Shown here one piece after another: positions 12,871 to 23,164 of a stretch of DNA of 64,000 nt. The stretch is from Eopsaltria australis (Eukaryota > Chordata > Aves > Passeriformes > Petroicidae). Both the position numbers and the translations under genes were made by a program. A model generated the notes under the pieces. The model ran no database searches. It saw only the letters and a list, made by a program, of their open reading frames with translations, and was not told the DNA's origin. The DNA lies in contig JAVTVJ010000372.1 in the NCBI GenBank assembly GCA_034509425.1, positions 496,001 through 560,000 on the forward strand. The letters are read 5' to 3'. Numbering within the stretch: position 1 is the first letter of the stretch; each line of letters begins with the position of its first letter.

Positions 12871-13747
12871 CTGGAAGAGATAACACAGAAGAAAAAAAGA
12901 AGGAAAAAAATTAAAACATCAGCAAGCCAAAGCCAAGCTCTCATTAGGGACGTGCAAGGGATGCAGAGCTAATGGGGGAGATCTCCCTGTGTAGCACGGC
13001 TCCCTGAGCATCCCAGCGGGACACAGTCTGTGTGTCCTGCACCCAGGAGCGTCACTCTGCCTGGGGGCACCAAAACAAATGCAGAGGAGAAGGTACAGAG
13101 GGAGGTAGGAATCAATTCAAACAAGTGGCTTCTCACCAGCACTCTTCCCCACATCCTGAGGAGGCTTCTCTGCCTCCTCCCAGCTGTTCCAGTGACCCCA
13201 GATGCAGCACTATTCTGTTTTGGCACGGAAGCCACACCTGAACGTGTGCAGCACATTACCCTCCCCAGTCAGCACGTTGTCACTGATTTCTTCTGCCCCA
13301 AGTGTCACAAACATACACACGCTGTTAAAAATCCCACTTCCCCCTCGCAGACAGGCACAATAACACAGGTCTGACAGAGGCACCCACAGAGGCTGAAAGT
13401 GAGCCCAGCCTCAGTTTGTCACTATTTTTGGTGGATCCAAAGACCTGACACACACTTGCGCACTTTCTGGCACTGAATAAATATACGCAATGTGAATTTA
13501 AAAAAGAAACACCAAAGGAGGTGGAGCTGGGAAGAAGAGATTAATTGAGTTCTGGAAGGGTTGCTTTTTGTTTTCTCCCTCGTTAACCTGACATGGGCAT
13601 GCTGCAAACATCTCTGCTGTGCCCGGAGCGCCCCGACCAGCTGCCGGCAGAGCCCTGCCCGACACCCCCGACCTGCACCCGCCCACCCCCGCCGGCAGCG
13701 CCGCTGGATGCAGCCTGAACAGCCCGCCGGGGGGGAACTTCTCCCTG

Positions 13748-13822
13748 TCATTTGCTGCTGCTGCTGCTATTATTATCATTAATAGTAGTATTATTATTCA
13801 TTATAGTTATTATAATTACTAT
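13748..13822. repeat. Trinucleotide-rich tract (GCT then ATT)
   Basis: A short GCT run passes into interrupted ATT/ATA/TTA repeats within the GDF7 intron. It is an interrupted microsatellite with no coding role. Confidence 0.8.
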
Positions 13823-14485
13823 TTGAAAAGCAGGTCTAAAATTCCTAGGAGATGCAGATAAGAGCAGATAAGGAGATCCCTTTGAAGAGTTCATCTGGTT
13901 TCGTTTTGCGCTGAAACTTCCCAGGACCTGTGCGCAGTTTTCGCCCAGCTCTCACAAGCCGAGCACTGCCCAGCCTCCCACCGGAGCATCCTCCCCCCGG
14001 TCCCGCCTCGCTCCCCCAACGTTTCCCCTTCAGCTTCCAGTAAACCTCCTCCCGCTGGAGGCTGGCAGGATATGGCCCCTTCTGGGTGTGGGAATGGGGC
14101 TTGGGCATGGGGGTTGGTGGGCTCTCCCATCGCGGGGCAGCCGGCGATAGGCACGGGGGGCGGCTGGCACTGCTTTTCAATTTGCGTTTTCATTTTATTC
14201 GATCGGAAATGTATTCTTTTTCCCCAGCCGAGCGAACTTGGCCGGCAGGGACGCGAAGTACAAATATACATGTATTTGTTAAAAGTATATCGTTAGGTGC
14301 GTATATGCATTTCATTATTATTAGATCCGCGGGTATGAAAAAAAGTAAAAGAGGGTGAAGAGGGAGAAGGGCGAAGAGGGAGAAGGGAAACGCTCAGCCG
14401 GCGGCATAAGCGGGAGCCGCTCCGGAGCGCCGCGGCCGCCCGGGGCCGAGCACCCCCCAGGACAGCGTGGCTGCGCTCCCTCCCT

Positions 14486-14511
14486 GGCCCGGCCCGGCCC
14501 GGCCCGGCCCG
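14486..14511. repeat. GGCCC pentanucleotide array
   Basis: About five perfect GGCCC units sit in tandem within the GDF7 intron. It is a short G/C-only microsatellite likely to form structure and to be hard to sequence. Confidence 0.9.
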
Positions 14512-15350
14512 TCGCGGTGCCCTGCAGAGTTTTTCGGGCTGCAAAGGCTCTGGCAAGACGGGGGATGCTGCGCGGAGAAGGTGCTCCCAAACTGCGCCGC
14601 AGTCCCCGGCCCCGCATCAGGTGGCGGGCGGTCCCGAGAGCCGCCCGCACCGCCGCCCGCCCCGTCCTGGCTGGCTGCACCTCGCACCCCGAGCCGCATC
14701 CCCAGCACCAAGCGTCATCCTTGATCCCGACTGCGTGTGCAACCCCACCGCCACTCCGACCCCCGCTCTGCGCCACGCTCATCTTCGTCGGCAAACCCCT
14801 TCACCGGTGCCAGGCACAAACCTTCTGCTGTCCCCATCGTCACCCTCCCAACCGTATGCTCACGCACAACCCCACTCCCAGCTCGGTCCTCGCCCCCAGT
14901 CCTACGCTCAGATTCGTGCACGGCTTCATTCCCATTAAACAACCGGGATGCGCAGCCCCTGTCCCGTGAAGCTCCATCCCCTGGGACCACCCTGTGCGGG
15001 ACCCAACGCGCAACCAACCCCATTCCCCAACCAACGCACAAGCCTATCCCGGGCACAGCCCCGTGCTCGGATCAACGTGCGAGCATCCTGTCCGTGTGCC
15101 ACCACGTTCCCAAACTCACGCTCAGAGTGATGTACAACCCTGTGTGTCCATCCCCACACCCATACAGGAGTCCTATCCTCACATCCATGCACAACTCCGT
15201 CTCTATCCCCAAGTCCCATCTCCATTCCCAAGCCAAAGCATCCACCTCTCTCGCGCCCGACGGCGGGGTCCCGGCGGGGCGGCCGGTCTGCGCTCCCCTG
15301 CCCAGCCGCGGGCGCTGCGCTGCGCGGGCGGACGCGCGTCCCGCACTCAC

Positions 15351-15678
15351 CGCTGCGCGCCCGCTCCGCGAAGCCCGTCACGGTGTCGGCGCGGCGGCCG
15401 GGGGCGCGGCGGGCGGCCAGGCGCTGGTACAGGGCCACCATGTAGTGATGCGGCACCACCGTGCCGTTGCGGAGAGCCCCGTCCCTCCGCGGCGGGGAGG
15501 AGAAGGGGGAGGCGGCCGCGGCGGAGGAGGAGGAGGCGGAGGAAGGCGCGGCTGCCGAGGGTCGCTGGGGAGCGGCCGCTGACGGGCCGCGCACGGCGGC
15601 GGCCTCCAGCCCGCGGCGGAGGCGGCAGGCGCCCAGCAGGCAGAGGCAGAGGGCGGCGGCGGCGGCGCGGAGGCGCAT
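15351..15678 (-). CDS. GDF7: GDF7 exon 1: signal peptide and start of prodomain
   Basis: This exon encodes residues 1-109 and the first base of codon 110. The ATG at 15676-15678 (minus strand) is preceded by GCCGCC, a good Kozak context. It starts a hydrophobic Ala/Leu/Cys-rich segment (about residues 4-18) that looks like a signal peptide, as expected for a secreted ligand. Next comes a low-complexity Ala/Ser/Pro-rich region (about 31-62) and then the conserved prodomain start with NGTVVPHHYM around residues 71-80; Asn71 is a glycosylation sequon. The exon ends at a GTGAGT donor. The frame stays open for another 197 codons upstream through repeats, but that extension would bury the signal peptide, so this ATG is chosen. 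With exon 2 the precursor is 415 residues, slightly shorter than human GDF7 (about 450). Confidence 0.93.
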
Positions 15679-15750
15679 GGCGGCGGCCCGGGGCTCGGCG
15701 CGGAGCTGCTGCCGCCGCCGCTCCCCGCCCGCTTTTGAACATCGTCTTCG

Positions 15751-15800
15751 CCCGCCGCCGCCGCCGCCGCCGCCACCGCCGCCGCCGCGGCCGCCCGCCG
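15751..15800. repeat. (CCG)n tract in the GDF7 5' UTR region
   Basis: A nearly pure CCG run with one CCA interruption lies 70-120 bp upstream of the GDF7 start codon; on the transcribed strand it reads CGG. It is presumably within the 5' UTR or core promoter. Such tracts often vary in length between individuals. Confidence 0.9.
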
Positions 15801-15870
15801 CCCGGGGGCGCCCCCTGCCGGCCGCTAGCCCCTCCCCGCCCGAGCGCCGCCCGCGCCCCGAACCGCGCCG

Positions 15871-16210
15871 CCCGCCCCAGCAGGTGAGTGACCCCCGGAA
15901 CCCCCCCGGGCTCCGCCCCGCCCGCTCCGGTAGGTGAGAGACCTCCGGAACCCCCTCGGACTCCGCGCCGCCCGCCCCAGCAGGTGAGTGATCCCCGGAA
16001 CCCCCTCGGGTTCCGCCCCGCCCGCCCCGGCTAGTGAGAGACCCCCGGAACTCCCCCTGGACCCCGCCCCGCCTGTGAGAGCCCTCGGAGCCTCTTCGGA
16101 TCTCGTCTCGCCTCCACTGCCAGGTGAGGGACCCCCGGACCCCCCATCGGATCTCTCTCCGGGTCCCCCGGCAGGGGAGAGATCCCTCAAGGCTCCTGCT
16201 CCCCACCCAG
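15871..16210. repeat. 50-bp minisatellite upstream of GDF7
   Basis: Four successive units of exactly 50 bp start at 15871, 15921, 15971 and 16021. They are followed by a shortened unit (16071-16110) and two diverged 50-bp units (16111-16160, 16161-16210). Each clear unit has a CCCGCCCC start, a GTGAGTG or GTGAGAG core, a CCCCGGAAC box and a CTCCGCCCCG end. Units alternate between the two core variants, suggesting an older 100-bp doublet. A looser array of related words continues to about 16550. Confidence 0.92.
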
Positions 16211-17164
16211 TGGGGGCACCCGCACCCCTCATTCGGCGGGGAGAGCTGCGTCCCACAGCCCCGTGCCACGGCGTCATCCCAGCCTAACTTTGGAAGGCGA
16301 CCCCAGTTCGGGATGGCGGAAGGTTGAGGGGCACCGCCACCTCTGTTTGCAAGGGTCGTATTTCGGAGCGGGGAACCCCTGACCGAAGACTGGACCGGGA
16401 AACTTCACCCCGTATTGGAGCGGGTCACCCACCACCCCGTACCGGGGCAGGGGTCTCGGTCCCACACTGGAGATGGGGCAACCCCGGCTCTGTTTGGAAC
16501 GGAGGCACCGCTGCCCCATATTTCGGGCAGACGCCTTTTCCCCGATACTGGCCCGCGGGGGTGATGCTGGCGGCGGGGCCGGGCCGGAGCGGCCGGGGGA
16601 GCCGGAGCGACCCTCTGTGGGGCGGCCCCGGGGCCCCGGGCTCCCCCGCACCGCTCCGAGATGCCCTGGGCTGCCCCGAGCCTCCATCGGCCCCGGTAAT
16701 TCCACCTCGGGAGTCTGACACCGGAGCAAAACAAAGCCCCGGCTGGGCTGCGGGCTGATGTTTTCCCTCGCACGGAGGGTTTCCTTGGTAAAATTCAGAT
16801 GTTTCCTTGGGTCTCGATTAAAATAACAAAGTGGGGTATTTACTAGGATGTTATTTCAAGTCTCTTAAGTCCCTGGTTATGTCTGTTGCGATTTCTCCGC
16901 AAATACAAAAACAAGCACTGCGATGATTTATTTGAAGGAATGTAGGTGTTTCGCCAAAACAAACACGGCTTTTTTTTCCTTCTCCCCCCCGAAACAATCA
17001 CTTCTCACGAGCATTTGTCACTGCAGCCTCTTGGATTTCTTTCTGCTGTAATTTTGCAGGTGTCTTGTCCCAGTATCGCGGGCGGGTTTCTAATGCCAAC
17101 CAGCGGCTTCGCTCGGTATGTGCACACACACTGTGCACAGACACGGACACCATTCCCAGGACAC

Positions 17165-17196
17165 CATCCCGAGAAATCCCCATCCCGAGAAATCCC
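17165..17196. repeat. Perfect tandem duplication of a 16-bp unit
   Basis: The unit CATCCCGAGAAATCCC occurs twice back to back. It lies in the far 5' flank of GDF7, about 1.5 kb upstream of the start codon. Confidence 0.95.
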
Positions 17197-18359
17197 TGTC
17201 CCATGCAGATGGCCAGGCCTGAAGCCGTTTGCACACCTTGCGCAGCACTTGAGAGTTTGCACAGGCTTTGCACAGCCTGTACGTGGAGTTGACACGGTTT
17301 GCGTGGCATTTGCTCCCTCAGCATGTTCACAACAGGGCCTTGCACACACCACCTCCCCCGCAGTTAGTGCCCCCCGGGAGCCCTAACCCAGCTGGGGCAG
17401 GAGGCAGAGGAAGGGCTGGCAGAGGAAGGCTTCATTAACTGTTTTTCTTCTGTCAGTCTCCTATTCAACCCAGCCTGATGCTGTTCAGATACTAAAGGTA
17501 ATTTTTAAAACCCATCTAGCAAGACCTCCCAGCCCTGCGGCGTCACTCCCCCCTGGCCAGGGTGCTGAGACTCCACTCGGGAGCCCTCACAGAACCAGAA
17601 CATGGCAGCAGGGCTGAGTGCTCAGGGCATCTCTTCCCAAAGATGGGAAGGCTGAAAAGCACTGTCTGGTCCTATCCTGCTTAATCCCACCTCAGAGAGA
17701 AATCCCAGGCTCCAAACTGTGCTCTTGATGCTCCCACTGCAGCGTATGGCAGCACACCCTTCCCAGTGCTGCCCAAGGAAGGGATCGAAAAGGTCAGCAA
17801 ACGATGATGGAGTGGGAAGGACTGTTGAATGGGTAGACAAGTCTATCCATAAACCTCTTGCAATAATTTCTGGAGCATCCTGCCTGGAATCTTTCCACAC
17901 AGTCAGTTTTATGGAAACAGTGAAAGGTACAAAAATGGTGAGTGTGGGCCTAGCCTCGGGCCTAGCCCTCATCCTCCTGCAGGTTGTGGCACCTGCCACA
18001 CATATGGAACCCCAAGCTTCACCAAATTCTCTGGAACTCGAACTGTCACTGTCACTGCATTTTTGATGTGTATCTTTCAAAAATTAAAGTTACATTGATA
18101 CAACATACAGCTGTGCCTCCTGTTTGTTCTTTCCCCACAACTTTTTTTGCCTACAGACCAGTCCTCTTCTCAGCCCCCGGTGTGGGCACCACGGCCAAAT
18201 CTCTGCCTGCTGTGAGCTGGCAGAGCTGAGCCATGGGTTCCTGTGCATCAGTTTGCACCACACCATCCTTGTCCCTGTGTGCAGCTGTACCCATGACAGA
18301 GCCTTGTGCTTGCTGGGTGACAAGAGCCAGTTCCCTGTCCTCACTGAGTGTATGGAGAC

Positions 18360-18510
18360 CCAGACACAGGCACACACACCCCCACACAACCGCAGTGACA
18401 CAGACACAGTCTGTGAGCAGCAGGCACTCGTGCCTGCACCAGAAGGCACATGAACACCCACACACACCCACCCACACACAGACACACACACACAGGTACA
18501 CCCACCCAAG
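18360..18510. repeat. CA-rich interrupted microsatellite
   Basis: ACACAC and CACACCC words recur over about 150 bp with interruptions. This simple sequence accounts for the His/Thr/Pro-rich open frames seen here. Confidence 0.85.
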
Positions 18511-20664
18511 CAGCAAATCCTGCCCGGCCATGCCGGAGGGTAGATGTGAAATCCCACAGCTCATCCTCTCAACCACACAGCGTCTATCGAGACGCACAAG
18601 CACAGACTTTCCCATCTGTTCTCCATTGCAGCCTCATTTAAACCCTTTTGGGCTTTCTTGAATTTCCATCAGCCCAGCCCAGTCCAGCTGCAGGACCTTC
18701 CCAAGCCTCCCGAGCCCTGTGCAGCAGCACAGCAGCTCCTGCCCCCAGTCCTTCCCTGTGCTGGGGATGGGCTCCCTTCTCTCCCACTGCAAAACTTTTG
18801 TGCATAATTTCATGCTGGCAAAAAGCCACCTTCTACCAGCCCCCTTCCAAACCCAAATTAGCACACTGCTGCTGCAGCAGAAATTGGAGAGGAAAGGCTG
18901 CAGTTTTATTTTACAACTCAATTAGCAAGTTTATACAGAAAAAACCCCGCATAACTGAGGGAGATTTTATGTCTGTTCAGCTTCACCAGCAAATAGGCGA
19001 GTTCCTCCTGAGGGCACTCCCCACTGCTGTGGGCACAGTGATGTGCTCCTGCCCATGAGGCCCCTCAACCATGTGGTGATCCTGGCTCCAGCCCTGCTCA
19101 CTTGCTCCATCTCTCTTTGCTCTTACACTTACAAATCCTCTGGGTATCTCTAATATGGGTTGAAAAACACAGTTCTGAGACTGTCCTGACACTCTGTTCA
19201 TCAAGTATTAAATCAGAAGTGTGCCAAAACCTAAGATGAAGATAAAGGGCCGTATTTGCCTCTAATTTTCCCCTAAGAACCAGTCCCAAATAATATGAAG
19301 CCAGTGGTTGTATGTCCAGGAGGGATCCTGACTCCTGAAACTTGAACCATGTCCCACTATAGTCTCTCCCTTCCTTGACCAATAGACCCTTCTGGTCAGG
19401 TTTCTGGAAAGAAGAGGAGAGTCTTCTTGCTAAGCCAGTTTTCTTACTGGGTATATTTTTTGGACAGTGATTGCTTCAGGATCAGGAAGGAATCATTCCT
19501 GCCTGACTGACACTTGGGCTTGTCCCCACTGTTGCAGTCCCCCTTCCTCCGCTCCCTGTTTCTGTGCCCTGCTTGCCCTCTTGCATTGTCCATGGTGTTT
19601 GGGGAGCTTTGTGTGTGGAGCACTGAATCATTTCCACCCACAGGGGTTGAGTCTTGGGCAGGGTGAATCACCTTACCATGGCTACCTCCTTTTGTACAGC
19701 TGTGAGCAAGGTCCCAGCCTGGCAGAAGGGCTGCCCTACTGATGCTCTTCAGCACAGGAATGAATTTGATTTAACTAGAACCCCACTGGGCATGGAAGAC
19801 CACTTCTCAAAGTAGGAAACTGAGGCAGAAGGGAAATCCTCAAGGAATAACCATGTGCCTCATGTCTTAGCCACATTCCCAGAGCTCTGCACCTCCACCT
19901 CACCTTCCTTGTCATCAGCCCTCTCTGATGGAATAGAAATAAGCTGCAGTGACAAACCCCCTCCAAGCTTCAAAACTGGAGGTGTTTGCAGCTGTTTCTG
20001 TTAGCTGAGCCAGTGGCGTCCACCAGCTTTTCGAGTCTTGAGCAAGTTCAGTGACCAGACTATTGATGCCAGTGGCTATTTGGAAGAGTGTGACCACACA
20101 AGAAGCTTCTTGGGGCTTCACTTAACAAATGTCTTCTAGTGAGATGGCTACAAGTGACTGCAGGGCCAGCTCAGCAAGTAGCTAAGCAACAGCATCGTTT
20201 TCTTTCCAAATCTTCCAGCAACTCCTTCCAAAATGTACTTAAACTGAAGCCAAGCTGAATTCTTTCTGATTGTCTGCACAGGGATAGCCAGGGAAGATAA
20301 GACAAATCAAGGTACAAACTCCATACATGAAACATCAGATGGATTCAAGGACCCTGTAGGCTGCTTTGCTTCAGGTCCAGAGACCTGACATCAGCTCAGT
20401 CTGGCTGCCTAAAGCTGTGCTTGTCTCACATCACTTTCTATTTGAGCACTGTGCTCTAGCTAGGGGACAGGAGACTTATGGAAATGCTTTGCTGAGAGTT
20501 CAATCCTTCTGGAAACAGAAAAGCTTCTTGAAAAAGGCTTTCCAATATCCCCTCAGGGAAAATTGTCCTATTTAGCATCTAGTCAACAGGGTCCAGCAGA
20601 AGCCACCTGAAAATAGTGAGTCAAAACTCAGTTGAGCGTTCAGTCAATTTAAAAAAAATTAAAA

Positions 20665-20698
20665 GCTGACTCTGCTTTTTGAAAAGTGCAGAGTCAGC
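20665..20698. other. Perfect inverted repeat, 11-bp arms
   Basis: The left arm GCTGACTCTGC (20665-20675) and right arm GCAGAGTCAGC (20688-20698) are exact reverse complements around a 12-base loop. Each arm contains a TGACTC/GAGTCA core, similar to half of an AP-1/Maf recognition element. An A-rich run lies just before the left arm. Confidence 0.85.
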
Positions 20699-23164
20699 AA
20701 GTAATTTGTCAATACACCAAGCAGAGATGCTGGATCATAGTGGTGACTCACTCCAAGTGTCCCCACAGTGGTAATCTAGGCCAGCGTCTAGTTGGAAGGG
20801 GTGGGATTCACTTCCCTTCATTCTGGCTTCCTTTCCAGTCTAACTAACCACTTTCTCCCCATTAATAGTTCCTGGAGGAAGAGCAGTGTTCCAGAAAGCA
20901 GTTCCTACAGCATTAACACAGAGCCCAGCTGAGATAGCTGTCACAGAGGTGAAGAAAGCCCTCAGCTGCCTCCTCCCCACCCCTGGACAAAAATGTGAGA
21001 TGTCACGAGGGGAAGCACTGTCCTGCAGCTCTCCTCAAGCTCTGCTCCATGATTCCTTATTCTTATGTATTAAATCCTTTGATCTCTACACAGTCTTTTT
21101 TTTCCCTCATCAGTTTCTGACATCACTGTGTTCCTCCCCAACTTCTTGTCCTCCAGCCCCAAGTCCCTTTGTGGAGGCTCCTTAGATTCAGGGGTATCAG
21201 GGAGAAGAAGGGGAGACCTGGCTGGGAGAGCATTTGCCAGCATAAGGAAACCTCAACGGAACACCAGAAAAGGAAAATTGCTCAGAGTACCTCACCCTGA
21301 TCTTTCCAGTTTTCAACTATCCCTAGGAGATTCCTTCTATGACCTCTCCCCATCCCATCCCATCCCGGTCACTGCTGCTCATGACTGTAGTGTCAGGCTC
21401 ACTTCTCTGCCACTTGAGACAGAATTTCTCCATACCAAAACCAAGTCCTTTGCTTTCTATCCCAATGCAAAGTCTTACCAAATAACTCCAGTTATTTGTA
21501 ATAACTCCAGTTTTCTCATTCATAACTTTCTGGATGCAGGTGTTCACCCAATGAGCATGGAATGAAGGTGTTTGGGGTTTGTTTTTTTTTTTACCTTTAA
21601 GTTATCTTCCCATCATTTGCTATTGTTGCTACTTTTTCTCTCTCATTCACTCATGCTCTAACCCCATGCTTTTATTTTCTGCCATAGACCTGACAAATGG
21701 AACTAAATTCTGGCAAATTTGGCTTCCTGGAGAGTTACTCCGGGGACACCAACAAGCCCTGGGGGTTAGCTGAGGTGTGCAGACGGCCAGAGAAGACCTG
21801 CCACCCCTCAGCTCCAGCCCAGCACTCCTCCCGTCACTCCTCTGTGCCTGCTGCTGTGCTGGGCTGTGAGAAGGAACAGAGGAAGTGGGGTTGGGGGAAA
21901 AGATGCGGTGCAAAGTTGTGTTTGATTGCAGCTTTGCATGGTCTGCATCCCTTCCATCAAAGATTGTGCCTGACCGCCCTGCCAGGGCAGCATGTCCCTC
22001 CATGACAGACATGGGTGGTTTGGGCCCACATGAGACATGGCTCTCACCTGAAAGGCCCCACAGACACCAGCACACACCATGGGGCAAACTGAGCAGTCTA
22101 CAAACTAATTCTTACCACTTCTCGTCTCTTATCCAGTTATGCATTTTAACCCCACAATTTCTGCTTTCCTTTTCCATCTTGCCTTCTCCAACATCTTGTT
22201 TTGTAAATAAAAAATTCATGCCGTGAGCCTCTTTCTCCTTCAGCTGCTGAGCAGCATGAGAAGCTCAGAGAAGAACCCATCCCGGAGAGTCACCCCGTCC
22301 CAGCTCAGCAGAGGGGCCGGGTGGCGGCGGTGGGACCGAGCATCATCTGGAAGTGTGAGGGCAGGGCTCTCCCAGGGCAGGAGCACCATCTCCTGGAGAA
22401 GGGATTTATAGCACTGAGGCTCCATGTAAGGTGTTTTCCGAGGGACAGATGGAATATGGAAGGCACCAGCAATTTGGAAGGTACCCGTTCTGGTTTCTCT
22501 CCCTGTAGGCTGTGAAATACAGGTAAAGCAATTCAGTACAAGTGTGTCCTGTGTAAAAAGGAGGGAGATGGAAAACTGGCTGCAAATGGGAATACATTTT
22601 GTGAGCACATCCCTTTTTCTCTGTGCTGTGCCTTAGGATGGAGTTGAGTGTGAGTTGCAGGACCAGGTGTTAAAGTTTTTACTATGGGTGTATCAGGTGA
22701 AGTTCCATCTTATTTCATATTTGAGACTCTGTCTCAAAGAGTCATTGAGTTAATACAAAGAGCAAATCACATCTTGCTTAAGGAAGGGTCCATTGCAAAG
22801 TTTTGAGGTGTAACTTAGAACAAGCTTTCTGCTGGCAAATGCAATAAAAGGAGATAAATGCAATGCATTTCACCCTGCAGCCCCTGCACATTTATTTAGT
22901 TCTCCCACTAAAGTTAAAGGCATGCCTCTGGGCGGGGACAGCTGCATGGATGGAGCTACTGACACACATCAGTGTGGGATGTCAAATGCCCTATTAGGGA
23001 TGACCTCGATTTCCTAACACATTATAGACACGTGTGTTCACAACTGCCTATCTCAGCTCTTTGCAGAAAAGCTGATGAGGGCTGTACTGACATCAGTTTT
23101 TAGGTAGCATCTGTTTCTGCCTCAACAAGAAAGGCACAGACCTGTTATTTCCAGTAGGACACAA

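Larger units (their letters stand above)
12871..15350 (-). other. GDF7: GDF7 intron 1
   Basis: A single phase-1 intron of about 2.5 kb, with GTGAGT donor at 15345-15350 and AG acceptor at 12871-12872 (both read on the minus strand). It holds C/G-rich segments, a trinucleotide ATT/GCT tract at about 13748-13822, a GGCCC pentanucleotide array at 14486-14511, an A/T-rich island at 14175-14345 and a degenerate repeat block at about 14720-15235. No additional coding exon was recognised. One intron between the start of the prodomain and the rest matches the two-exon structure of GDF5/6/7 genes. Confidence 0.9.
14390..16760. promoter_or_regulatory. CpG island spanning GDF7 exon 1 and 5' flank
   Basis: Very high G+C and frequent CpG continue from the intron through exon 1 into the upstream flank. 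The composition falls back near 16760. The GDF7 promoter must lie within it on the minus strand, upstream of 15678. No clear TATA box was recognised, so an initiator/CpG promoter is likely. The boundaries are approximate, judged by eye. Confidence 0.75.
16761..23164. other. GDF7-HS1BP3 intergenic region, left part
   Basis: No supported gene was found. It contains a perfect tandem duplication of a 16-bp unit at 17165-17196, a cluster of TTTGCACA-like words at 17228-17320, a CA-rich stretch at 18360-18510 and a perfect 11-bp-arm hairpin at 20665-20698. Open frames of 100-155 codons overlap on both strands and show no domain. Confidence 0.5.

Noticed and set aside
11948..12883. 311-codon plus-strand frame over GDF7 exon 2
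   Set aside because: It mirrors the GDF7 coding exon codon for codon, has no domain, and is explained by absence of TTA/CTA/TCA sense codons in a GC-rich gene.
14935..16269. 444-codon minus-strand frame as a single long GDF7 N-terminal exon
   Set aside because: It runs past the GTGAGT donor into the intron at one end and through repeats at the other; the spliced 415-residue model keeps the signal peptide and matches the family.
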